Part shown: positions 13,515 to 24,501 of the stretch, in pieces
Layout of the letters: the number at the start of each line of letters is the position of its first letter
How positions within the stretch are numbered: the first letter of the stretch is position 1
Assembly: GCF_910592395.1 (NCBI RefSeq)
Contig: NC_088314.1
Location: 12,898,001-12,962,000 of the forward strand
DNA length: 64,000 nt
DNA from: Lineus longissimus
Taxonomy: Eukaryota > Nemertea > Pilidiophora > Heteronemertea > Lineidae
Direction: 5' to 3'
Made by a program: the position numbers and the translations under genes
Notes under the pieces: model-generated
What the model saw: only the letters and a program-made list of their open reading frames with translations
Databases searched by the model: none
Told to the model about the DNA's origin: nothing

Positions 13515-15036
13515 TGAAACGGCCAGGGGCCATTGTGCTCACCGTAAGTATTTTTAGTAGACAGTTACAGAAAGTGCTACAGTATGACAATGGTGAATAT
13601 ATTTTTAACTTTGACCTCAGTGACCCCGACAGGTAGGTCAAATAACAAACCAGGGTGATATGTGATGTAGACACATCCACCTGACCATAACAATTTCATC
13701 ACTCATCACTCACTACAGCAATCGGCAAAAAACGATTTCCAAGATGGCCGCCTAATTAAATCTATGGCACCAAATAAATCAAAAAATGAAGAAAATGTAA
13801 GATAGAACTCAGAAAAGAAAAAAGGAAAAGATGAAAAATACAAATATTTTTGGCTGTCCTTGACCGGGGTTTGAACTCACGACCTTTGGATTGCCACAAT
13901 ACGAGGAAAAACCCACAAAACATGCAATTTCGGCCATATTTGAATTCCGATCTGGCTGAAACTTGGCATACAAATAGTGGCTTCTTAGATGCATCATTAC
14001 ACAAAATTAAAACTCTTTACATTGAACAACGACAAAACGTACTAAGAACGGTAAAGTTTTCAACTTTGACCTCTGTGAACTTGAAAGGTGGGTTAAATCA
14101 AAAACCCGTAAGATATGTGATGTATCCTTGCTAGGAGTACCTACCATGAAACTTTTATCAAAAACAAATCAGTAATAAGCGAGAAATCACACTTTTTGAG
14201 TTTTGAGTTTGGGCCCCCTGGTGGCCAAGTCAATAATCAGACCGAACCAAAATTCAGTGTAAAAGGTCAACTGACCTAGGGGGTCATTTGTTCAAAGTTT
14301 CAAGTTCATTACTGTTGCGGTTGAGAAACGTGCCATAGTTACACTCAAACGGCAAATTTACGCCATTTGACCTCTGCGACCTTTAAAAAGTAGGTCAATT
14401 CCGAAAAATCGTGCAACATCTGAGGTAACCTTGCTAGGGGTCCCTGCCATAAAAATTTCATCAAAAACAATTTTGCTAATAAACAGGCTATTGCACTTCT
14501 TACTTTTTCAGTTTTGGCCCCCTGGTGGCCAAATCAAGAATCAGATCAGGCTGAAATTCAGCACCAGAGGTTATCTGATATAGGGGGTTATATGTACCAA
14601 GTTTCAAGCTCATAGCTTTGGTGGTTGAGAAACGTGCCATAGTTACACTCAAACAGCCAATTCACGCCATTTGACCTCTGCGACCTTGAAAAGTAAATCA
14701 AATTAAAAAAACGTAAGATATATGATGTATCCTTGCTATGAGTACCTACCACAAAAGTTTTATCGAAAACAAGTCACTAATAAGCGAGATATCACACTTT
14801 TTAGATATCCACATTTGGCCCCCTGGTGGCCAAGTAGAGAATCAGATCGGACAGAAATTTAGTGTCACGGGTCATCTGACCTAGGGGGTCATGTGTACAA
14901 AGTTTTAAGTTCATAGGCCTAGCGGTTAAAAAACGTGCCACTGTTTTTGAAATAGGATACGACGGACAACGACGACGACGACGACGACGGACAACGGACA
15001 CTGCGGTGTTGTATAGACTACCCTACGGTGAGCCAA
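13515..15036 (+). mobile_element. Helitron/Helentron-like element, family B, copy B2
   Basis: 1522 bp from TGAAACGGCC to GTGAGCCAA. Left flank TTGTAAAAA and right flank TGAAACCG rejoin to the intact satellite, so insertion was between A and T without duplication. It contains the tRNA-like segment at 13850-13898, three ~302-bp repeats with CTCF-like boxes, and a (GAC)n tract near 14960-14995. Confidence 0.75.
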
Positions 15037-15215
15037 TGAAACCGAACTTAGACCGGGGCTAGGTTGGCTCCTATTGGGGTCAAATTAAGTTTTTTTCTCA
15101 TTATTTTAGCTTGTTTTGACCTTAAATCATCAGCAATACAATATTCTAAATGAATTAGAGTGATTTGAGCACTTTCAAATTTTTCACTATATTGACCCAA
15201 AATGTAGTGTAAATG
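15037..15215 (+). repeat. 545-bp satellite-like repeat, partial
   Basis: The first ~180 bp of a unit, ending at the edge of TIR block 3 with GTGTAAATG. Confidence 0.8.
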
Positions 15216-16526
15216 GAGACAAGACCACAATTGATTTTTTAAGCCTTTTAGCAGTTAAATAGTCAATGTTTGACCACGACGCATCAAAGAATGCGTCAAG
15301 TAGTGAAACTGAAATTCGGATATGATATACGGGTTAGTCTTGCGAGTAACTGGTGCGATGGAAATTGGTGATTGACCACGGAAATTTTTGTTTAATCGAC
15401 AAATTAGACAGACTTTGATATTTCCACTCTTTTCAGCAACTGGCAGGAAAAACTCAAAACACGCCCCCAATTACCCAATGAAATGGCCAGGGCCATTGTG
15501 CTCACCTCATGTGGAGGAAAGATGGATAAAGAGCATGGTATTGTGTCATGTAGTGTTAGGTTTGATGTAGGTCCAAGCAATTACAATTTCCCCAAAATGG
15601 CCAATTTACAATACATTCGACCTCTGTGACCTTGAAAAGTAGGTCAAATCAAAGAAGACCCGGGTGACACATTGAATGGTTGTTAGAATTAGATGTACCT
15701 ATGATATAAAATTGGTGCCAATCGGGCAAGTCATTACTAGGAATAATGGCATTTTGAAGAGATTAGGATTTGGCCCCCTCCCTGGAGGCCAAACGGCAAA
15801 TCAGATCGCACCAAACTTCGGTACCTAAGATCACCTGACCAAGGGGTACATGTGTACTTAATTTGTGATCAATAGTCATTGCAGTTAAGAAACGTGCCAT
15901 AGTTACGGCCTGACGGCGAATTTACGCCATTTGACCTCTGTGACCTTGACAAGAAGGTCAAATTAAAAAACTGTGTGACATATACTGTATGGTGGTTAGA
16001 TGTACCCATGATATCAAATTGGTGGCAATCGGGCAAGAAGTTAAGGAATAATCACATTTTTAAGGTTTTTGGATTTTGCCCCCTGGTGGACAAGTGGTGA
16101 ATCATATTGGACCAAACTTCGGTCCCTAAGATCACCTGACTAAGGGGTAAATGTGTACCAAATTTGGTATCAATAGCCATTGCCGTTTAGAAACGTGCCA
16201 TCGTTACATCCTAACGGCCAATTTACACCATTTGACCTCTGTGACCTTGAAAAGGAGGTCAAATCAAAAACCCGGAGGATATATGATGCACCTTTGCTAG
16301 AAGTACCTACCATATTTTTTTCAAAATTTCCCGACTACTATTAAGGGAGATATTGCATATTTTCACTTTTAACGTTTGGCCCCCTGGTGGCCAAACCATG
16401 AAACGAATCGGACCGAAACTTGGTCTCCAAGGTGTCATTACATAAGGGTACATGTGTACCAAGTTTCAACTCAATAGCTTTAACAGTTACGAAACGTGCC
16501 CTGCTAACGGACGACGGACGACGACG

Positions 16527-16594
<68 letters not shown>

Positions 16595-16826
16595 ACGACG
16601 GACGCCACGGTATGGGATAAGCTCACCTCTGCTAAGAGGTGAGCTAATTAGCAAAATTCGAAATCAATTTTTTCATCAAATAATTTCTTTATTTCTGTAG
16701 ACTTGCCACAACAAATATTTTTTCAATACCTCTCCAAATATGTACTTGAGAGTAAAAAACATGCACTCGTCTAATAGATAGGCCTGGACCCTCCAACCTA
16801 TGAATATTCATTAGTGGTCTTGTCTC
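15216..16826. mobile_element. TIR block 3, interrupted by copy A3
   Basis: Block sequence occupies 15216-15478 and 16648-16826, with GAGACAAGACCAC and GTGGTCTTGTCTC ends. The other blocks read ACCCAATTAGC across the break, so A3 sits between A and T of that word. Confidence 0.75.
15479..16647 (+). mobile_element. Helitron/Helentron-like element, family A, copy A3
   Basis: 1169 bp, TGAAATGGCC to GAGCTAA, nested in TIR block 3. Its length exceeds the other copies mainly because the (GAC)n tract (about 16508-16592) is the longest in the window. The empty site in the other blocks shows insertion at A|T with no duplication. Confidence 0.85.
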
Positions 16827-18465
16827 AATGAAGGTACATTTCAGGGGTTAACATTTTGAGTATTTTTTCAAACCAATGTACATGACATCCCACAACTCTC
16901 CAACAAAGGAAAGTCATATCTGGACATTTTGGGAGAAATGAGAGACATTTCAAAGAGTGGTACAACTGTGCCAAAGCGACGAAAGAGGACAAAATGGACA
17001 AAAAGTCATGTTTTTGCAGCCAACAGCACCAAATTCAAAGACCAGCCCTGGCCAGAATAAGTAAGCTATGGAGCTGAAAATTTAGGATGTGATTTAGGAA
17101 TATCTTTGCTGCTTAGGGAACAACTTTCAGAATCAAGGCCTAAGAAGTTTCAAAGAAATAACAAAATAAATGGCAACACAACAAGACTTGTAAAAATGAA
17201 ACCGAACTTAGACCGGGGCTAGGTTGGCTCATATTGGGGTCAAATTAAGTTTTTTTCTCATTATTTTAGCTTGTTTTGACCTTAAATCATCAGCAATACA
17301 ATATTCTAAATGAATTAGAGTGATTTGAGCACATTCAAATTTTTCACTATATTGACCCAAAATGTAGTGTAAATGAAGGTACATTTCAGGGGTTAACATT
17401 TTGAGAATTTTTTCAAACCAATGTACATGACATCCCACAACTCTCCAACAAAGGAAAGTCATATCTGGACATTTTGGGAGAAATGAGAGACATTTCAAAG
17501 AGTGGTACAACTGTGCCAAAGCGACGAAAGAGGACAAAATGGACAAAAAGTCATGATTTTGCAGCCAACAGCACCAAATTCAAAGACCAGCCCTGGCCAG
17601 AATAAGTAAGCTATGGAGCTGAAAATTTAGGATGTGATTCAGGAATATCTTTGCTGCTTAGGGAACAACTTTCAGAATCAAGGCCTAAGAAGTTTCAAAG
17701 AAATTACAAAATGAATGGTAACACAAAAAGACCTGTAAAAATGAAACCGAACTTAGACCGGGGCTAGGTTGGCTCATATTGGGGTCAAATTAAGTTTTTT
17801 TCTCATTATTTTAGCTTGTTTTGACCTTAAATCATCAGCAATACAATATTCTAAATGAATTAGAGTGATTTGAGCACATTCAAATTTTTCACTATATTGA
17901 CCCAAAATGTAGTGTAAATGAAGGTACATTTCAGGGGTTAACATTTTGAGAATTTTTTCAAACCAATGTACATGACATCCCACAACTCTCCAACAAAGGA
18001 AAGTCATATCTGGACATTTTGGGAGAAATGAGAGACATACCAAAGAGTGGTACAACTGTGCCAAAGCGACGAAAGAGGACAAAATGGACAAAAAGTCATG
18101 ATTTTGCAGCCAACAGCACCAAATTCAAAGACCAGCCCTGGCCAGAATAAGTAAGCTATGGAGCTGAAAATTTAGGATGTGATTCAGGAATATCTTTGCT
18201 GCTTAGGGAACAACTTTCAGAATCAAGGCCTAAGAAGTTTCAAAGAAATTACAAAATGAATGGCAACACAACAAGACTTGTAAAAATGAAACCGAACTTA
18301 GACCGGGGCTAGGTTGGCTCATATTGGGGTCAAATTAAGTTTTTTTCTCATTATTTTAGCTTGTTTTGACCTTAAATCATCAGCAATACAATATTCTAAA
18401 TGAATTAGAGTGATTTGAGCACATTCAAATTTTTCACTATATTGACCCAAAATGTAGTGTAAATG
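16827..18465 (+). repeat. 545-bp satellite-like repeat, about three units
   Basis: A partial unit, then complete 545-bp units from 17196 and 17741, then a partial unit from 18286 ending at block 4. The minus-strand 105-codon frame is open at 17229-17546 and 17774-18091. Confidence 0.9.
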
Positions 18466-18908
18466 GAGACAAGACCACAATTGATTTTTTAAGCCTTTTA
18501 GCAGTTAAATTGTCAATGTTTGACCACGACGCATCAAAGAATGTGTCAAGTAGTGAAACTGAAATTCGGATATGATATACGGGTTAGTCTTGCGAGTAAC
18601 TGGTGCGATGGAAATTGGTGATTGACCACGGAAATTTTTTTTTAATCGACAAATTAGACAGACTTTGATATTTCCACTCTTTTCAGCCAACTGGCAGGAA
18701 AAACTCAAAACACGCCCCCTATTACCCAATTAGCAAAATTCGAAATTAATTTTTTCATCAAATAATTTCTTTATATCTGTAGACTTGCCACAACAAATAT
18801 TTTTTCAATACCTCTCCAAATATGTACTTGAGAGTAAAAAACATGCACTCGTCTAATAGATAGGCCTGGACCCTCCAACCTATGAATATTCATTAGTGGT
18901 CCTGTCTC
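18466..18908. mobile_element. TIR block 4 (right end of the composite)
   Basis: GAGACAAGACCAC to GTGGTCCTGTCTC, with one change in the right terminus. It is followed by TTTTAACTTCGG, which is not satellite. Confidence 0.75.
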
Positions 18909-19800
18909 TTTTAACTTCGGTTTGTGGTGGTCGCCATTAAACTCTAATGAATCTCGAAATTCCCCTCCAACGGGTAAGAAACACAGGAGAGCACCCTACC
19001 TACAGCGCACCTGTCGCCGGGGCTATTAACCATTATCTAACACCACTGATAGGTGTAAGTGCGCCCCGGGTTTTTTGACACACGGCGAAGACACGGGTTT
19101 TGAAAAAACACGGGGTTTTATGATAGGTGGAAGTACAACTTATGTCTCGTATGATTTGTCTAGGAATAGAGATGGTTTGCACTTTCTCCAATATGTTACT
19201 TTATTTAGAGAGAAATTGAAAGTTAACTAAACTTAGTATCTCGAATTATGCAATTACGAAATAAAAGATATTCTGTAATGATAATTAAAGTGTCGTTTTT
19301 ACTTCTGTTTTGGCGAATATAATCAGAAGAATTTGTGGATAAAACATGACTGAAAGGAGAGGATGTGTTCTGTTGTGTTGCTGCAAGGCCAATAGGCTAA
19401 AAAACAGTTGAAGTGTTCAGATGCAAAAGCCAATAAATTCCCTTGAGGTCGTTTTGAGGAAATGCAACTTTTCTGCCATGACTTACGTAATGGTTTTTAC
19501 AATAAAAGTGAATCTTTTTACATGATTTACAATGGGATCCTGCGGTTTTGCATTGAAACGTATTCCACCTTAAACTGTACAGTTACTTTCTGGTGGAGGT
19601 GGATCAGGAGTCAACAAGCTAATGTTGTGACAACAGACACCAACCCTCGCCAGTCGCGTGACGATGGAATAAAACCTACCCATACTAAACACCTTAACAA
19701 AAGTAAATCCCCCCAGAAATTTGTTAATAACTATAAAACAACTGATCATATAGGATCATATAGGAATGTCCATTGAATGAGGGCAATTTGAATGTCAAAA
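18909..19800. other. Unassigned DNA downstream of the composite
   Basis: AT-rich sequence with two similar stretches containing ACACGG and GGTTTT near 19060-19120. The plus-strand open frame at 19462-19776 has no recognisable domain. Confidence 0.4.
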
Positions 19801-20166
19801 AGTAAATCAGAAGCTATGAGCTTTCCATTGATGCTACTGTGACACCCATGCTGCTACGCATGACTGAGCACCAAGGCTCTGAAAAAGACTTGCAGATTTT
19901 ACCTTATTCCAAGTTGGGAAACTCCATCCTGATGTTATGCCAGATTATGTGGGCACAAAAGCATTCGTGTTTAAATAACCAATAACAGCTTACCCTCTTT
20001 CAGATACATTTTGTTCCCTGATAAATCCAGAATTTTACAGATTAAGCCCTGACACCCTCCACGTGGCCTCCTCCTCTTTCGATGAACAAGCCTTGGTGCT
20101 CAGTCATGCGTAGCAGCATGGGTGTCACAGTAGCATCAATGGAAAGCTCATAGCTTCTGATTTACT
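19801..20166. mobile_element. Foldback element with 76-bp perfect inverted repeats
   Basis: The left arm 19801-19876 and right arm 20091-20166 are exact reverse complements over 76 bp, separated by 214 bp. There is no coding capacity. The perfect arms suggest a young MITE or foldback. No clear target duplication is visible. Confidence 0.75.
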
Positions 20167-21144
20167 AAGAAGCAATGGCTTGCCAATGCCAAAAGTGTTA
20201 AAATGCATGATCTCATCACATTAACCCTTTTTGCCAGGATTACCTTTTTTCTGGGACACCCTGTATGTTGAAAAAACACAAATATTTTCAAGAAACAAAC
20301 AGTGACTCAATAAAATTCGCAAAAAATAATAGCTGCTGGGTGCAAGGAAGTGATGAAATAACTTCACTCAAGAGTCACGGGAGCTAATAAAATACAATAC
20401 ACTCAAATATATGCTGATACCATAGCGATCTGAGGGTTCTCCAAGAGGCGAAATGGAGTCTTGCAAATGATCAAAATGTTCTGCAGAAAGTGGACAATCA
20501 GAGTCAGCTACATGAACTGTATCAGTCTCATTTGCGGTCGGTCCTTCCCAATCAATACCATAATCTGGAAGATCATTTGGCTCCAAATGGTCATCACTAC
20601 CAGGGTCATAAAACATATTATCGATATGAGAATGTCCTGAACCTAACAGACGTAGAATACCCTCAATATAAAGTTGGCAAGGGGTATGACCACGTTCTGA
20701 GGAAAGTCGGTGATTATTCCACTGATTTTGGAAAATGGTGATGTTTCTCTGCATACGAGGTGTAAAACATATTGAAGGGACCAACGATGGATATTGTTAT
20801 TTATATCAAGGATATCAGAGTCCTCCATAAAATAAAAAAGATCATAATAGACATTAGTCGAACCGTGGAAAAGGTCACGCCAAAATCTTTCAATCCTTTG
20901 ATTATGAACAGAGCGGCCACGAATCATGCTCCCTCTGTTCATCCCACGATTGACGTTCATATAGGTCTCGACTTCATTGTTTTCTGTTCCACGATCCGCC
21001 CTTACTCTTGATGGTATTCCATATGTTGAGGTGGCAGTCCGAAAAGATCTTAGCATGGTTGCTGCACGATTGTTGCACGCAATGGACAGAAAAACCATCA
21101 AACGGCTGTACCCATCAATACCACCATGGATGACAAAGCCCCAT

Positions 21145-24100
21145 CTGAAAATATAAAATAAAATACATAAGTATATCAAAGTGATATTCACAGGACTAAT
21201 TGTGGTCGAAACAATTTGGACAAAAAATGTGCCCCTGCTAATGGCATTCTGGCTGCCCACTACATTACAAACAAGCTATTTATTGGCATAACAGTGCAAG
21301 GGTGCGGGGTGGTTGTAGTAGAAGAACCACGACAGTATGTATACATACAGGATGTCCCATGGGCTCCCGAACAAAGCAGCTTGCAAAGTGCCAAAAGGGC
21401 CGATCGACAACACTGGTCAATACGAGTATTTTACAATGGGCTCAAGAGCCCAGGGGACATGCTGTTTGTCATGTTTTCAGCGTCGACACCTACAGACGAT
21501 GGACCATTTGACACTAGTGAGTCACGTCAAAAATGCTGAGCGTCATCAACGATTGCCTGATGACCATGTTCACATTTGGCGCATATCTGTTTTCCACAAA
21601 AATATCCGAAAAAAATTCTCCAGGAACAAATGTTTTTGTTTTTGTCACATGCATGCACACAACGGTCATCTTGAACAAAATGTTTATGTCATTTTGTTCG
21701 TCATGTGTGCCTTAGCTTAAACATTTTTTGGTAGCCCAATCTATTCTACATATGAATTGAGAGGTCTACTCAGCCATTTCTCTTGGGAACTCTTTTTGTC
21801 AATAAACAAAATGGGGATAGTCTTAAATACCCTAAGACTATATTTATCAAAAATAAGGTACTCTTTTAAATAAAAAATATGTGTTAATTTCATTCAATTG
21901 CTCCAGTTGGTAAGGTCACACCAGGACTTTTAATGCGGAGACATCCTAGATTGTTACTTCGGCCCTTCCGGGAGAACATTTTGACCTCTGCTGATCTAAA
22001 TTACTAAATAAAGGTGTGGTCAATAATCAATCTATTTCAAATCGTAGCCTAGGCCAAACCCTTTCAGACGATACCTCATCGGATGATATTCTTCAATGAT
22101 TCCTATACACAAATGACGTTTTGGGTATTTTTTCGAGTCTCATAATGGTCCACAACAGGAGTTTCCAAGAGATGGCTAGGCAAACCCCTCAATTCATAGA
22201 ATGGATGTACCTACCCAAAAATGTTTATAGCACTTGTAACCTAAAAACCCTTTTTTTTGCACAATTCTTGCACTTGGCTCCCCTACATAGCCTTAGTTAG
22301 AACTTCTTTGCAGAAGACTACAGTTCATTTCCAGGATAAAACATTATGCAAATTGGTTTTTAAATTATTGAGGTCGGTCACGTGACCTCGGATTAGCAAA
22401 ATTAGTAAAAAATATATTTAGACATGTATGTATGATCTAGTTTTCCAATCGGCATCATTCTGGTCAGAAGAACAGTCTCATTATATTGCAGGAAATGAAA
22501 TGGCCAGGGCCATTGTGCTCACCTCACGTGGAGGAAAGATGGATAAAGAGCATGGTATTGTGTCATGTAGTGTTAGGTTTGATGTAGGTCCAAGCAATTA
22601 CAATTTCCCCAAAATGGCCAATTTACAGTACATTCGACCTCTGTGACCTTGAAAAGTAGGTCAAATCAAAGAAGACCCGGGTGACACATTGAATGGTTGT
22701 TAGAATTAGATGTACCTATGATATAAAATTGGTGCCAATCGGGCAAGTAGGAATAATGGCATTTTGAAGAACTTAGGATTTGGCCCCCTCCCTGGAGGCT
22801 AAACGGCAAATCAGATCGCACCAAACTTCAGTACCTGAGATCATCTGACCAAGGGGTACATGTGTACTTAATTTGTGATCAATAGTCATTGCAGTTAAGA
22901 AACGTGCCATAGTTACAGCCTGACGGCGAATTTACGCCATTTGACCTCTGTGACCTTGACAAGAAGGTCAAATTAAAAACCTGTGTGACATATACTGTAT
23001 GGTGGTTAGATGTACCCATGATATCGAATTGGTGGCAATCGGGCAAGAAGTAAAGGAATAATCACATTTTTAAGGTTTTTGGATTTTGCCCCCTGGTGGT
23101 CAAGTGGTGAATCATATTGGACCAAACATCGGTCCCTGAGATCACCTGACTAAGGGGTGAATGTGTACCAAATTTGGTATCAATAGTCATTGCAGTTTAG
23201 AAACGTGCCATCGTTACATCCTAACGGCCAATTTACACCATTTGACCTCTTGTGACCTTGAAAAGGAGGTCAAATCAAAAACCCGGAGGATATATGATGC
23301 ACCTTTGCTAGAAGTACCTACCATATTTTTTTCAAAATTTCCCGACTACTATTAAGGGAGATATTGCATATTTTCACTTTTAACGTTTGGCCCCCTGGTG
23401 GCCAAACTATGAAACGAATTGGACCGAAACTTGGTCTCCAAGGTGTCATTACATAAGGGTACATGTGTACCAAGTTTCAACTCAATAGCTCTAACAGTTA
23501 CGAAACGTGCCCTGCTAACGGACGACGGACGACGACGACGACGACGACGCCGACGACGACGACGGACGACGGACGCCACGGTATGGGATAAGCTCACCTC
23601 TGCTAAGAGGTGAGCTAAAAAGCAGTTTGAGAACTTTTTAGGTTTTTTTACCACACGCAGGTGTGTTTAGACTTAGAGGACTTTATTCATCACTGCACAA
23701 TGAAAATATTTTTTATTTTGATACCACCATTGTAATATAATGTAAAGGATTACACTTTTCGATTATAGCATGATTTATTCCAGCAAAGGTCTATGAATGA
23801 TGCCGATAGTGGACGTGACATCCACTATGCTGTTTTGGAAATGGGGAGTGCGGGAATACGGATTAGGCGTGGTGCAAATTGATAGAAAGTGATTTCAAGA
23901 TGGCCACCCTGGTTGTCATATCGAGAATCGAATGAGCCAATTTTCGAAAGGAACTTTCCTCTAGTCATCCCCAACATTCAGACCAAAAATTAATTTCACC
24001 TGACAAATGGTTCTACTTTAAATTGACAGAAACCGATTTCAAGGTGGCTGCCCAGGTGTTATATATCAAGAATCAAACAAGTCCCTTTTTTGAAATGAAC

Positions 24101-24201
24101 TTTCCTCTAGTCACACCCAAAATACATACCAAAAATGTTTTTACAAGAGTTCTCTTTTGAACGGAAATTGAAAAGTTAATGGACTTGGTGATGGTACATA
24201 C
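21145..24201 (-). other. Large intron of the integrase pseudogene
   Basis: 3057-bp intron. It contains copy A4 (22496-23618). About 23880-24140 carries two diverged ~130-bp tandem copies sharing GATTTCAAGRTGGC and AACTTTCCTCTAGTCA. 21150-22495 has no feature I can support. Confidence 0.6.
22496..23618 (+). mobile_element. Helitron/Helentron-like element, family A, copy A4
   Basis: 1123 bp from TGAAATGGCC to GAGCTAA, with the same palindrome, internal ~302-bp repeats, (GAC)n tract and 3' hairpin as A2. It lies within an intron, opposite in orientation to the host pseudogene. Confidence 0.85.
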
Positions 24202-24501
24202 CTAATCAACTTATGGTTCCCATCTATATGCCAAAGGGAATTTGGTCCTGCAACCCTGTATGAACGCCTCCTAATTGAATGACACCACCTTAATGCCACC
24301 GATGTCGGGTCTACTCGAAGCATACTATCTCTAACTCGCTGCCGAGAAACATAGATATTCTCGCTTACAAGCCTGGCGTGACCTAATCTGTAGCCAAGAT
24401 GTCATGGATGTCGATTGAAGGAACAGATGGTGCGGACAACTGCATCAAGTTGCATATTGTTTATCCTGGTACGACGCAATCTGTATGACAAGGAATAATA
24501 T

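Larger units (their letters stand above)
2938..18908. mobile_element. 16-kb composite of TIR blocks and 545-bp tandem repeats
   Basis: The left edge is GAGACAAGACCAC at 2938-2950. The right edge is GTGGTCCTGTCTC at 18896-18908, an inverted copy with one mismatch. TTTT flanks both edges (2934-2937 and 18909-18912), which is compatible with a 4-bp target duplication. Inside, four ~445-bp blocks alternate with runs of a 545-bp repeat, and four Helitron-like elements have landed in it. I infer one inserted or amplified unit. It could also be several independent events. Confidence 0.5.

Noticed and set aside
16420-16700. Open frames of poly-Asp, poly-Thr and poly-Arg at the GAC tracts (also near 2744, 11293, 14801, 23352)
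   Set aside because: They are by-products of the (GAC)n microsatellite inside Helitron-like elements.
3386-18465. CRISPR-like array
   Set aside because: The repeat unit is 545 bp with no unique spacers of constant length and no cas genes; this is a eukaryotic tandem repeat.
20490-21011. Plus frames opposite the integrase
   Set aside because: Antisense shadows of the integrase exon.
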